The notes beneath the pieces were generated by a model. It saw nothing but the letters and a program-made list of their open reading frames with translations, had not been told where the DNA came from and did no database searches. From Sindora glabra (taxonomy: Eukaryota > Streptophyta > Magnoliopsida > Fabales > Fabaceae), in the NCBI GenBank assembly GCA_020226215.1, contig CM035236.1:63266268-63330267 (forward strand): a stretch of 64,000 nt of DNA, in the 5' to 3' direction. The position numbers were made by a program, and so were the translations under genes. This document shows positions 46,671 to 59,335 of the stretch, piece after piece. How positions within the stretch are numbered: the first letter of the stretch is position 1; each line of letters starts with the position of its first letter.

Positions 46671-49600
46671 AGGATAAAGAAAAGTGTCTTAAAATAAAAT
46701 TTACGATTTAGGTAAAAATTATGTTTAGAGATTTTTAAAATATAAAATTTTTTAGGATATAGGATATGATAAAAATAAGATTATTTTTATTATATGTTGA
46801 TTATTACGAGAATATATTATCCTATTGTTCAATATTTTTATATTAATTTTGGAGTAATATATGTTAAAATAAGTAAATATCAATTAACGAAATTTTGTAA
46901 AGACTTGATATTTTATGTATTATTTCTCTTTATTTTATCTTTTTTATTGTACATTTTTGTTATTCTTTTTTTGTTAACCCATGGTATTTAAACCATATAC
47001 ACCAATATTTTTTAGCAGTAAGATATATCAAATTTTTTATTATAAATGTATTCTATATAAATTATATAATTCATTTAATTAATTAATTTATTATACAATC
47101 AATTTTTTATTACTTTATACCTTACGTATTATTTACTTCTTATTTACTCTATTGTATTCTTTTTATATCTACTCGTATTGTTTATAGTTTAAAACATCAA
47201 CAGCATTAATTAACATAAATATAATAAGTTATATTTTTTTAGCTTATTATAATATTTTAAATAAATTAAAACTTTAATATACATTTTATTAATAAAAATA
47301 ATTAATTTCATATTATATTTTTTTAAAAAATACTTAGTAATTAAATTAAATTTTATTTATATAAATTTTTTCAAAATTTTATTGATAATAATTTTTAAAT
47401 ATTATGTTTTAAATTTAAAATACATCAACTAAGATTTCTCCAAGGGTTTACAGTTCGTACATGATTCTTTCTTCATTTCATCTATTTTGTTTAATTTTTT
47501 CTTCTTTCTTTTTTCAACCATTCTATTAAAAGTTCAAATGCAATATATTAAATAATATAAATATAATAAAATTTATTTTATTTTTGACATAAAATTATTT
47601 TTAGTAATCAAATATATTATTTAATAAAATTAATTGATTATATATTTAATTTTTAACACTTATTACTTTACCTTTCACATAGCATTTCTCCTTTTTTAAT
47701 TTATTTTGCTATAATTTTTTTATATTGACTTACATTATTTACGATTTAAATATTAGGATAATTACATAATATTGACATAATGTAACATATTTTATTTTTA
47801 TCTTGAAATAATTTTAAAAAAATAATGTTATGGGAAGCATTAATTGAAATAATTATTTATATATTTCAGTTTTAATAAAAGTATTTAAGAATAAAAATTA
47901 ATTCTATTTTAAAATTTATTAATATTTTCTTGATATAAAATTTCAAACACTATATTTAAAATTAAATACACATCAATAAAATTTTATCTATGTTATTATT
48001 TTTGTTCCTTTTATATATTGTCTTGCAAAATATATTTAATTTAGCGTGATTTTTGCATAATTTTTTTAATGATACAATAATATCTAACAATTTTTACTTA
48101 GAAATTAAAGTTATTAAAATATCTAATAAATTTTTCTTTCATGCAGAGGCTTTTTTGTGTTTGCTTTTCCTAATACTTACCGGTTAGTATTTTTATAAAT
48201 TTTGTGCTTATATTATAATTTTTATTAGTCATCATGAAAATATCTTTTATAGTGGTAGAAAAATTTGTTTAGAATGTTATGATGTAAATAATATGAGTTT
48301 TTTTTATTTTATATTGATTATTATGGTTTATAATATGAAATTATGATTTAAGATGTGAAATTATGATTTATGAAAAATTTATAGAAATTTATATGTACTG
48401 TGATAGGTTGTGCTGTTAAAAGAAGAACAAACGAGATAAAGAAATGTGTCCTAAAATAGGTTTTAGGACCTAGGTGAAAGTTATATTTAAAGAATTTTTT
48501 CATGTGAAATTTTAATATATCATAAGAGAAGTAATAAAAATAAAATTTTAGGATATGTGGATGTAACCAGAAGCTTTAAAAAATAGGATATTGTTATTGA
48601 AAATATGAATATTTTTCTATTTAAATAGTAGATGTTATAAATGCAAGAATAATAAACGTGCTCGAAAAAATTATACTATATATAAATTTATTCAGAAAGT
48701 ATTAAAATATATATGGAGATATTGTAATATAAGTATTAGATGAAGTTAGTGTATGTAAAAAAGAATTCATGATTGTAATCATAAAAATATACAAACAATA
48801 ATGTGTAAATATTTTTGGTTGCTATTTAGTAATAGGTGTGAAGGGAGAAAATTGTCATGAAAATAAAAAATTTAGTGTATTGAAAAAGTTAATCAATTTA
48901 ATAAGTATAATTTGTGCTGAATAAACAAAAAAAATGATAATTAAAAAAGATAAATTAAAATATAGATAAGATTATATAGCCAAATATTATATTAGTTTTA
49001 AAAAGAAATAACATTTATCTGGCCGGAAAAAATTATCATATTATATGATATGTTTGTTATATATGAAAAATTATTATGCAATAATATTTAAAAATTAAAC
49101 ATTTTTTCAATTGTGTGCAAGTAAGTGAAAATTGAAATTATTGTTTCAACTATAAATTTAATTTTTTTGTAATAATTTATTTATATTATATCAGAATTTA
49201 TGCAAAAAAAGAAGAATTAGAATTAAATTATTTAAATCACACTTGCAAATGAACATTAAAAATTTATGAAGTATGGAAAACTACGAATGAGTGTAAAAAT
49301 AGCTTAAAAATTTGTTGAAAAAAAATGTCGGCATATAAAGGTCGGAATGGGTTTAGCCTGTGCTGGTAAATTATTACGTACTATTAAATATATACCTTAC
49401 AAAAATAATAATACATTTCATTTATTTTTACTTGTAATATTAAATACTAGTTCATTTGTTTATAAGTACAAAAATTGCATATGATAATATGTGTCAGTTA
49501 TGAGGGTGCAATGAATCTTTTGTAGTTAAAAGTAATAAGATGAAGAAAAGTTTAATTGCTTTTATATATTCAAATGGTACAATGATTGAGGGATCAATGG

Positions 49601-49829
49601 GGGTAATGTACTATGGACCTAATGGTCAGATGATATGATTTGTTTGATTGTTGTAAAATTGCATGCCATTATAAATATATATGTGACCCCATTACTAGTA
49701 ATGTTAACAAATTACTTCAATCGTCCAAGTGCTATAAATTCTTGTGTGGATCTTTGTAGTTAAATTGCACACGTATATTATATTAGTGTGTGTTTAAATT
49801 CTAGCCTAATGCAATTCAGTTAATGGCAG
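46671..49829. other. AT-rich intron-like interior of the MULE
   Basis: More than 3 kb with no coding signal and no transposase text. It includes the dispersed third copy of the 188-bp repeat (48183-48410). A CATGCAG acceptor-like site near 48145 followed by a short G/C-richer stretch and GGTTAGTA is compatible with a small untranslated exon; this is weak. Confidence 0.5.
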
Positions 49830-52288
49830 ATGGCATCCACTTCCCGATGCGTTGATCCTGGACCACGGGATCCTTCACTTCTGACGGCTCAGGACTTACA
49901 CATATCCTAGTCAATTTAGGCAGACCATGTATGCAAATAGTTATATCTTAAAGTTAGTTATACTTTTCTATATTGTCATATGCAATAATTATTAATCTTT
50001 TTTTTGCAGCCTAACCGTGTGCTAAGGATTCGATGGGCTCATCACTACCATCACCAGCACCCTCCGGAGTTGATTGTTCCCTTGTTATGAGAGGCAGGTT
50101 TTTACGGCCTGGCAATGTGCGAGTTTGTTCCGATTGACCATCAGTTGATCAGTGCTTTTGTAGAGTGGTGGAGGCCGGAGACACACACTTTTCACATGCC
50201 GTAGGGGGAGACCACTATTACATTGCAAGATGTTGCTTTTCAGCTCGGCCTACCCATTGACGGTCGAGCAGTGACGAGCCCCACTGTGTGGGGATGGGGA
50301 GCCCTGATAGAGGAGTACTTGAGATTGCAATTACCGATGGATGAGAATGTCATCAGAGGGGGCAATTGAGGATGAGTTGGTTGGAGAGGCATTTCACTCA
50401 TCTTCTAGATAATGCGGATGAGGTGACAGTGCAGAAATTCACCCGGGCCTACATTTTGCGTCTCATTGGTAGGACGTTATTTCCAGACCACTCAGGCACG
50501 TATGTCCACCTCATGCACTTACCCTTGCTTGGAGACTTCCATGAGGCTAGGACGTATAGTTGGGGATCTGCCTGCCTGGTCTATCTATACAGAGAGCTCT
50601 ATAAGGCCACTGCTCCAAATTACAGGGAGATAGGAGGGTGTTGCCTACTACTGCAACTTTGGGCATAGGATAGATTTCCCACTATCGCCCCCGCGATTAT
50701 TGTTTTAGACATACCAGAGGGGGATGCAGGGATTGGCCTCCTAGCCCGCAGGTTAGAAAATTTTTCAATTTACACTTGTAATTAAGTTGACTTTTAAGTT
50801 GTTTAACTTAGTTATTGTACTTGGTAGGTGGCATTATCAAAAGACATTCCAGGATAGTCCGGACATGCAGCCTACCCTATTATAGATACGTGCTGGACCG
50901 TTTTCGTCTCAACCAAGTATGAAGGGGATAATGTATATTTTTATTTCATTCCTTTATCCATTTCATTGTCACATTTAAATGACAATATAAATGTGTAATT
51001 TCATATCACCTGGATCCCGTACACTGAGGTAATCACCGCATCACTTCCTCAATACTATTTTGACGGGAGTGACATGTGGACAGCAGTGGTGCCGCTCATA
51101 CACTTTTAGATTGTCGAGTAGCACCAGCCAGATAGGGTTTTGTGGCAGTTTGGACTACGTCAGCCTATTCCTGAGCCACCAAAGCAGGTGGCGAAGTCCA
51201 TTGCCTTCACTTGTCCAGTCAGCATGATGAGGAATGGCACATCCGACATCAGCCGTACATTGCACTCTGGGATATCCAGCGAGACTTGTGTGTTATCACC
51301 GAGCTGGCCATACGACTAGTCCTAGGCCCACGGTCCGAGTACATGGCATGGTACAGATGGGTTACTAGGCGATTTATTACACTCGTTAGGGGAGCACTAG
51401 ACCTTGTGGTAATACTGCGTGCTAGTTATCTATGTCTGATTTTCTTCTTGTGCATTAGTATTGTAACTAACTTTAATGTCAAAAATTTGCACAAATAGAT
51501 GAGGTGCCACACTACACGACTTCACTACACCTGAGGGGCAGTCTAGGTTCACCTTCTATGCGCTTAGATCAGCGATGGACTCCATCCTTCATGCCATTCA
51601 AGAGGTTGATCATGTGATTATTGACTCACATACGGAGCTAGCTCCTCATGCCCATCATATCCCAGACCTTGTGGAGGGTGACCATGATCAGCCTTATCCT
51701 CGTCGACGTCGTCGCACTGCTCCATGACCTACGTCGCAGGCTGATGTTCTGTCCACTTCGACAGTGCAACAGACTCCATCATCGACTGCCTAGGACACCA
51801 TGATGATGATGCTAAATATGACTGCCTCATCTCATATGTACCTTACTACGCCTGATGATCCTTCATCCTCCACCATGTTCCCAGCTGCACTATATGCTCT
51901 GTCATTATCTTAGATGTACCAGTTTACTTTTGGTGTTCCATCCTTATTCCAGGCATTTTCACATATACTAGGAGTTTCATCTTCATTCCATGTCTTTCGT
52001 TTTGGTGAAGCTGGTCCATCACAGCCATATCGTCCTGTATTTGATCTACATACTCAGGATCAGGGATTAGCACTTGGTGGCATGATGACAGGTGACTCAG
52101 TACTTGCAGATAGAGGTAGAGGTAGAGGCAGAGCGGGAACTAGAGATAGAGGCAGAGTGGGAGTTGGAGGTAGAGGAGCCACAGACACCGGGGATGTGAC
52201 TCCCAAGCCTGCGCAGAGGGTTAGTAGATATGGCCGCCACATTACCGATCCTGGATATGGGACTGGACATCACTTACGTAGACATTAG
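49830..52288 (+). pseudogene. Plant mobile domain (PMD, MAIN/MAIL-like) gene, degenerate
   Basis: PMD proteins are a plant family with both transposon-borne members and host genes (MAIN, MAIL1) that act in silencing. ATG at 49830 gives MASTSRCVDPGPRDPSLLT, then a stop at 49908. An acceptor TTTTTTGCAG precedes 50010, and the PMD proper follows: RIRWAHHYHH, CEFVPIDHQLISAFVEWWRP, ETHTFHMP, TTITLQDVAFQLGLPIDGRA, then GRTLFPDHSGTYVHLMHLPL and YSWGSACLVYLYRELYKAT at 50366-50668. Further exons give PYTEVITASLPQYYFDG and VLWQFGLRQPIPEPP near 51010-51190, and EEWHIRHQPYIALWDIQRD from 51217. The carboxyl tail has RGRGRGRAGTRDRGR and ends GYGTGHHLRRH at 52288. In-frame stops near 50088, 50203 and 50367, among others, make it non-functional. 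Confidence 0.88.
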
Positions 52289-52640
52289 CTTTCTTTTTCA
52301 TGCTATCTTACTACTTTATTGCCAAACATCAACATTTAGGATGATTTTAATTATTACGACATTTTTATCTTCTTACGTAGGTACTTATATCAATTTTAAT
52401 TACCAATTCTTCTCACAAATACACAATCAATTCAATTCTCATATAATACATCAAATATATGCAATTTTTTCTAATAATATCCTTCTAACTAGAATTTTAT
52501 TCTCTTCTCTGGTATTTTATTTTTATAACTTTAATTATTATAAATTATTAACAAACATAAATTAATTACAAATTTTTTACAACAATGTGTGTTTATTTTT
52601 TTCTAATGATAAGAATTATTCCATGTTCTACATCTCGTTG
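52289..52640. other. AT-rich stretch after the PMD gene
   Basis: No further coding signal; the 111-codon open stretch crossing it is T-rich low-complexity sequence in a different frame from the gene. Probably 3' untranslated and flanking sequence of the MULE gene. Confidence 0.5.
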
Positions 52641-54552
52641 GGCAAAAGTACTAATTTACTATTTTTTTAGAAACTATTTTTCATTTTACCATTCTTTTGA
52701 AATATTTTACCAAAATACGCACAGCGACGGAGAGACCCCAAACTGAATGGCGGTCGAGGGACCTTTGAGGGCGGTCAAGGGACGCCAGACCAAATGGCGC
52801 CATTAGCGCTCGAGGGAAGGGACACCAGGCGATCTGGCACCTTTGGCCTATGGCACCCTCACTCCTCATTTCTAAGTTAATTAGCTGGTAACCGTTCCTC
52901 ATTTCTAAGTTAATTAGCCGATGACCGTGTCTGCTGTGGATCCAAAAGATTTGGATTTTGGTATCGTACATGGCCAGCATCCCCATCTACGTTGACAATT
53001 GTGCTACGTGTTTTGACCTCAATATTTGGTAGACTCAACTCATAACGTATTAAACAAACATAGCATTTAATGTCATTTACAAGGATGATGGTTATTCATC
53101 CTTCAAATATTATAATTAATATTATTAATTTTTTTATATTTATTATAACTATTTATTCCTTTCTTCACTAATAATATTAAAATAAATAATGAAAAAAAAT
53201 TTAATTAAAAAATAATTATATATTTCATATTATGAAGATCAAATTTATTAATTTATTAATTTATTTTAATATGGTAAATAAATAAAAAAATAGATAATTA
53301 TAACAATTGTGAAAATAAAATATTAATAATGTTAGTTATTAAATTTGGAAGATATTATTATCATTACTTTTATAAAAAAAACTAAATATTCTATTTATTT
53401 TAAAGTTTATTATTTTCTATTATTTATATATTAACTTAAAATATTATTACATTTTGATCGGCTAAATGATCTATACATATTATTGTAAGTTTTAAGAAAC
53501 TGGAGACAAAAATTATTGTATTTATAGTCCTTAATATCATAAGCTGAAATTTCGCTATTAATAACTTTAACAAATTAAAAAATTCTATAAATATTATTGA
53601 AGGGACTAACAACGTATTCTAAATTTGAATTAAGTAAAGCAACGAGTCCTCTATTGTATCTGTGCTTGGATCAAAAATCTATTTTGATTATTGAACTTCA
53701 TTAATTTTATTTTTAATAAAAAATTATCTTAAAACTTACAATAATATGTATAGATCATTTAGCCGATCAAAATGTAATAATGTTTTAAGTTAATATATAA
53801 ATAATAAAAAATAATAAAATTTAAAATAAATAGAATATTTAATTTTTTTATAAAAGTAATGATAATGACATTTCCTAAATTTAATAACTAACATTATTAA
53901 TATTTTATTTTCACAATTGTTATAATTATCTATTCTTTTATTTATTTACCATGTTAAAATAAATAAAAAATATTAAAATAAATTAATAAATTTTATCTTC
54001 ATAATATGAAATATATAATTATTTTTTAATTAAATTTTTTTCTCATTATTTATTTTAATATTATTAGTGAAGAAAGGAATAAATAGTTATAATAAATATA
54101 AAAAAATTAATAATATTAATTATAATATTTGAAGGATGAATAATCATCATCCTTGTAAATGACATTAAATGCTATATTTGTTCAATACGTTATGAGTTAA
54201 GTCCACCAAATATTGAGGTCAAAACACGTAGCACAATTGTCAACGTAGATGGGGATGCTGGCCATGTACAATACCAAAATTCAAGTCTTTTGGATCCACA
54301 GTAGACACGGTCACCGACTAATTAACTTAGAAATGAGGAGCGAGGGTGCCATAGGCCAAAGGCGCCAGATCGCTTGGCGTCCCTTCCCTCGAACGGCAAC
54401 GACACCATTTGGTCTGGCGTCCCTCGACCGACCTCAGAGGTGCCATTCGGTTTGGCGTCTCTTCGCTGCTGTGCGTATTTTGGTAAAATATTTCGAAAGA
54501 TCAGTAAAACAAAAAATAGTTTCTAAAAAAATAGTAAATCAATACTTTTGCC
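52641..54552. mobile_element. Nested palindromic MULE derivative, 1912 bp
   Basis: Arms 52641-53505 and 53722-54552 are reverse complements over some 830-860 bp around a short AT-rich centre. The ends read GGCAAAAGTACTAATTTACT and GGCAAAAGTATTGATTTACT, closely resembling those of the surrounding 9.7-kb MULE, and each arm has its own GGCGCC-rich block. Flanks TCTCGTTG (52633-52640) and TCTCATTG (54553-54560) form an 8-bp match with one difference, suggesting a decayed target duplication. There is no real gene: the similar open frames at 52681-52986 (minus) and 54249-54590 (plus) are the two arms read in opposite directions. Confidence 0.85.
52863..52926. repeat. 33-bp tandem duplication in the left arm only
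   Basis: TCCTCATTTCTAAGTTAATT occurs at 52863 and 52896. The right arm has a single copy near 54320, so the duplication arose after the palindrome formed. Confidence 0.85.
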
Positions 54553-55260
54553 TCTCATTGCCAAAATATTTTATCATTGTGACGAAATAAAAAGGAATTA
54601 ATTCATGTTATAATTTTAATTTTATTACAAAATGAAAAGATTATTGCAATGAAATAATAATATTTTTTTATTTTCAACTATCTTCAACTTCGTCATTTCG
54701 TATTTATTTTGTTACAAAATAAAAATAATTTTATTGAAATAAATACAAAGTAGCAAGAATATTATTGGAATAAATACAAAATAAAAGGAAATATATTTAT
54801 TTCATTATATTTCTTTTTATTTTCAACAATCTTCAACTTCGTATATAAAGAATATTATTGAATAATTCAATAAATTTACTTATGTGTAATAACGTATTAA
54901 ATAATTACTTGTAATATTATAATTTCGAATGGTGGAAGTATATAATTTCGAAAAATGATAAATATTAAGTGTCATTGGATCAAATTTTGAGAGACATTAA
55001 TATAAATTATGTAATTATTCTTTATTGATCCTATCTTTTATTTTAATAATATTCAATTATTTACTAAATATTTATTATTTTTATTGAATATATTATTATC
55101 ATTAACTATTTTCTTATTTGATTCCTATAATAAATTAATGTATTAAATGTCAAAGTGGAATAAAATATTTTTTTATAATATCAAATATAATTATGAAATG
55201 AGTAATTTATTTTTAAAAATTTATTTTGAGTCACAATCACATATTATTTATTTTTAAAAT
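54553..55260. other. AT-rich sequence inside the MULE, no gene
   Basis: Between the nested element and the right subterminal block. No frame or further repeat end seen. Confidence 0.5.
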
Positions 55261-55264
55261 TTTT

Positions 55265-55395
55265 ATTTTGAAATGGCAGTAAGGGCGTCATTCAATTTGG
55301 CGCCCTCAAGCCATACCGAAGGTGCCATCCAGACTGGCGCCTCATCCCCGAGGACACCTTCCGGCCTGGTACCTCCGCCCTTAATGCGTATTTTG
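55265..55395. repeat. Right GGCGCC-rich subterminal block of the MULE
   Basis: AGGGCGTCATTCAATTTGGC near 55286, GGTGCCATCCAGACTGGCGC near 55321 and a CCGGCCTGG unit match the style of the left block at 45860-46070 in inverted arrangement. Confidence 0.8.
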
Positions 55396-55473
55396 GTAAT
55401 ATGTTTTCAAATAACGACAAAACGAAAATAAATTTTCAAAAAAATAGTAAATTGATAATTTTGCCATCAACCT

Positions 55474-58400
55474 ACTGCTAACCTCTCATTTTAGCCTTTA
55501 ACAATGGACCAAGGAGACTCAATTCTTGTTGACAATATCAATATAACAGAGTCTTAATGCATTTTGAAAACAAATTTAATTATCATTCACAAAGAATGAA
55601 TATCTTTTAAGTTATTAATATCCATAAGTAATTTAGCCATTTTAATTATGATAACTTCATAGTAGCCTTATATTAATAGGATTTCACCTTTAAACACTAT
55701 AGTACAAATGTATAAATAAGTAAGTAATATATAGTCATAATAATTACAAATCTAGAATAGAATTTATCTACTTTTAACAAAGATCTATAGTTCATACTAT
55801 TGCATAGAATTTAAAAATTAGGGTTTTCTCTATAGAGTCTTAGGTTTAACACAAGCTACACTTTATAGGCTCTAATTCACATTTATTCAATTCTATCATT
55901 ATGTGTTACTCAATTCCCTTTCTTTACTTATTTTTATTACCTATTACCCTTGATATACTTGTTATTCCATTTTTTAGCATAAATAAAGTAACCTTTAGAA
56001 TGATTACTTTATCTTTACCTAATAAGCCTCTAGTTATCTAGCTAATTTTACTTCAAATTGGATTGCAACAACTTCAATTATCCAAGCTCCATATAGTTGA
56101 TTGATTCTTATCAATCATTTCCTATACTATTATGCTTCTTTGATTCTTACGTATCTCCATAACATGTTAGTATAATATCAAATGCTACATAGCACTTATG
56201 AGCTAAACAACTCTAAGTAATGATATCTAACTAATTACCTCAGACTTCAAATTTCACAATACAAATACTTATACCTTACAAATGTACAAAGCCACATATA
56301 GTTCATTATTTCAATCATAAAATAGGAGTTTAAAGCTTTAGCTTTAATCCATTATAAATAAATCAAGTTAAACCTAGCCTTCTTCATATACAATCATAAA
56401 TTGGGGTTATAAGTGATTTGTTGTCATAATAAAACATTAAATCCAAGTAACAAGGCTTTAGGTCACATTTGTATTATATCACCTCAATTTTCTTCTTTTA
56501 AAGTTCTAAATATATTCTGACATGTGTTTGTATGTAAAACTATAATACATTTACCAATCTAAATAAGTCTTAAAATCTAAGATCTTAAGGTTCCATAACA
56601 CATCAAGCCACTTTTTCATATCTCCTCCTCTTATACTAGTACAATCGCCTTAAACAAATCTTTTCATCCACATTTCCAACATTTATTACCATTTAACTTT
56701 ATTTTATATAAATAAATATGTATAACATCCTTAAGATTATTAAATATTATAGTGGTGTTTGAAAACAAGGACATAATCATATATGTAATCGATTATAGGT
56801 ATCTAAAGAGTAACTCTAGCATCTTTAGTTGACTATATGAACCTAGGAAATAACTTTGGTCAAGCATAGTCATCTATGTTATGCCCATAGGCAACTCTAG
56901 CTATTATTTTTCATTCTTTTAAGATTTTATCATTATCCCTAAGTTCACTAAACAATCAAACTTATCCATGCATTACTTCATGGATATCGGCCTAAAGTTG
57001 AGTCCTTGTAGATCTTAAGAGTAACCCAAATTGATATATAACTAAATGTCCAATTTAACACAATTCCTTTAATTCCACCATTAAGATTCACATTCCTACT
57101 TTCTTTGATTTATGCTTTCAAATTTTAGGTCATGGATTCAGAATTCATAATTTATCAATTCTTATAACCATAGGAATGCCTTATGATCAAGGTAGTATCT
57201 ACAATACATGCCCTTATCTACTTATACATATAGCCTTTAGATAGAAATACCAATACTAAGTCCTTACCTTATTCATGAGCAACTCAAGGTAACTCAATGC
57301 ATTTATAAATAGATCAAATTTCTTATATCACTATCATTTCTCTGGGGTTTACAATTTGGATTAATGGCTCTCATACATGGGATGCAAATAAAATTTATTT
57401 AGATAAAACATAATTCATCTCAATTTTATATGTCTCAAACTCCTAACACAATTAGGCTAGTTTAAAGTTTAACCTTTTTTTTAGTAAACCACGTCTATTC
57501 CATTTCATTAACATCTCATCTTGGTAATAATTTATGTTGTTACTAAAAAATAAACTAATTACAAAATGTAGATATCTCACTATTAATGCAAAGATAAAAT
57601 TGTTTAAGCAAGTTCATAAATAAACAAGATACAAACATATATCATCTACAAATTCAACAAGTTTTTCCTGTGGCTCAATATATAAAATGAGATTAGTCAT
57701 TAAATTCCTTAGGCAATAAAACTACCATTTATACTCCTTCATATATCAATTCAATCACACCAAGTACTTATAGTAAAAGCTTTAACATATCAAAGAATCA
57801 TAATTATTTCAAGAATAAAAAATACTAACTTTATTTGTCTTCAACTGCTCATAGGTGAAATATTCTTATAGAGATTTCAACATAGTAAAGGTAAAAGACA
57901 AGTCAATCCATGTTCCTTTTTTATAATTATCAGTATACTATCAAGCCTTAATGTTTTCAAGACATAAACTCAAATAGTTAGAAATTTCTATAGCGTGATT
58001 TCAAACAAAATGTATTGCTCTACCTTAGACCATACTCTAAAACTAACTTTATTATGACCTATCCCTAAGGCATATAATTAGCACAAGAAGTTATTATAGG
58101 TGTCAACCTACTAGCTTTCCTTAAACATGTCTAATACAATACTTTCCATACAAAAATGCTATATTTTCAAAGAATATGTGATATTCAAGAATTTAAATAT
58201 ATAAAATGTGCTAATGATGTAGCATGTAGACTAATCTAACTATCCCAATGCTTACTTTAATATCATGAACAAGTTTACTTTGATCTTATCTGGTGAAAAC
58301 TGGACACCTAGAAGGATAATCCATAATGAAGATAAAATAGAGAAAAGAAAAGATTTAGTTTCTTTGAAAGTTAATGTATAAACATTTAGGAAATTATAAA

Positions 58401-58605
58401 ATATAATTAGTTTAAGATATATTGTAACAAATAAAATTTGCCCTTGCATATCCATAACTATTAAAATAATTGGATTTCACTTTAGTTAACATCTACACAC
58501 TTTTACTAGAGGAAAAAAGATATTGTCCTCAATAAATAGCCTATATAACAAGAATAAAAAAAAATCATACTATATTATGTCATAATAATTAGTGTGAATC
58601 TATAA
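55474..58605. other. Unassigned AT-rich DNA between MULE and gypsy element
   Basis: More than 3 kb with no supported gene. The text looks moderately complex rather than simple repeat and could be old retrotransposon or single-copy DNA. The 67-codon minus-strand frame at 58252-58455 has no resemblance to known proteins. Confidence 0.45.
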
Positions 58606-59323
58606 TGTTGGATTGTCCTAAGATTGAAAAACTTAATTAAAAAAGAAGAATAATCATGCTATACTTCAAAATAGAGAAGAAAGGAAATGATAATTGAGAA
58701 GATTTTATACCATAAAAGATATTAATCCTTTGATAAATAAGAATTGATGCCACAAAATTTGAATCTCCCTTGATAAGTCTAAAGTTCTTGCTAAAACCAT
58801 GAGAGAAAAGGCTTATATAGACTTTTCTAACATCAAAATCACAAAAAATTATGCTAATGAGGAATAACCTTCCTGAAATAGGTTTACAAGGTTAATTGAG
58901 ACTCAAATTGGACTCTAATAGATTAATTAGGCCCAAATTAATAGACTAGTTAACCTATTAATATTATCCAAAATTAAAGGGTGAAATAATGGGCCAAAAC
59001 CAACATAAGGCTAAATAATGACTTAAACATCAAGTAGAAAAAGTTAGCAATTAAATGGCACTTACAACATGCCAATATTCAACTACAATATTTAAATATT
59101 GTGTAAAATCTTGCAAGTATTCGAATGTAATGTTTGAATAGTAATAGGCAGAGACAAATCTTAAATTTAATAATTAAGTACTATACTTGACTACTCAATG
59201 GTTTTTGCCTAAGCTGAGATATATATGATCCATGCTTATCCAAGCTTCCTTTCTCATGCATCCAAGCTCCTTCCATTAGCCTTTAAAGTTTTTCTTTAAT
59301 CTTCTTAACTTTAACTTTTATCA
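58606..59323 (-). repeat. 3' LTR of gypsy element (718 bp)
   Basis: Read on the minus strand it starts TGATAAAAGTTAAAG at 59323, next to an AGGAGGGTTTAA polypurine stretch at 59324-59335, and ends GACAATCCAACA at 58606. Runs such as TTAGGCCCAAATT (plus strand) and a TATATAAGCC TATA box fit a short gypsy LTR. The partner LTR is outside the window, so the outer end is inferred from the CA end only. Confidence 0.6.
58810..58821 (-). promoter_or_regulatory. TATA box of gypsy LTR
   Basis: On the minus strand the sequence reads CTATATAAGCC about 510 bp into the LTR, followed by a TTTTCTCTCATGG leader. Standard position for the LTR promoter. Confidence 0.6.
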
Positions 59324-59335
59324 TTAAACCCTCCT

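Larger units (their letters stand above)
45765..55464 (+). mobile_element. Mutator-like element carrying a plant mobile domain gene, 9700 bp, TSD ATCAACCTA
   Basis: Ends GGCTAAAATACTAATATATG and, read inward from the right, GGCAAAATTATCAATTTACT form terminal inverted repeats of roughly 100 bp that continue through TTTTTTTxxAAAxTT and CATATTACCAAA. They lie between perfect 9-bp duplications ATCAACCTA (45756-45764 and 55465-55473), the length made by Mutator-superfamily transposases. The interior has a GGCGCC-rich block near each end, a decayed plant mobile domain gene (49830-52288) and a nested palindromic element (52641-54552). No MURA-type transposase text was found, so movement in trans is inferred. 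Confidence 0.9.

Noticed and set aside
52060..52242. Proline-rich minus-strand frame
   Set aside because: Antisense of the Arg/Gly-rich tail of the PMD gene.
52681..52986. 101-codon frame whose peptide also occurs at 54249-54590
   Set aside because: The two arms of the palindromic MULE derivative read in opposite directions. No domain, and the match is explained by the inverted repeat.
56710..56780. TGTATAACATCC considered as another gypsy LTR start
   Set aside because: No matching CA end with a 5-bp duplication could be found downstream.
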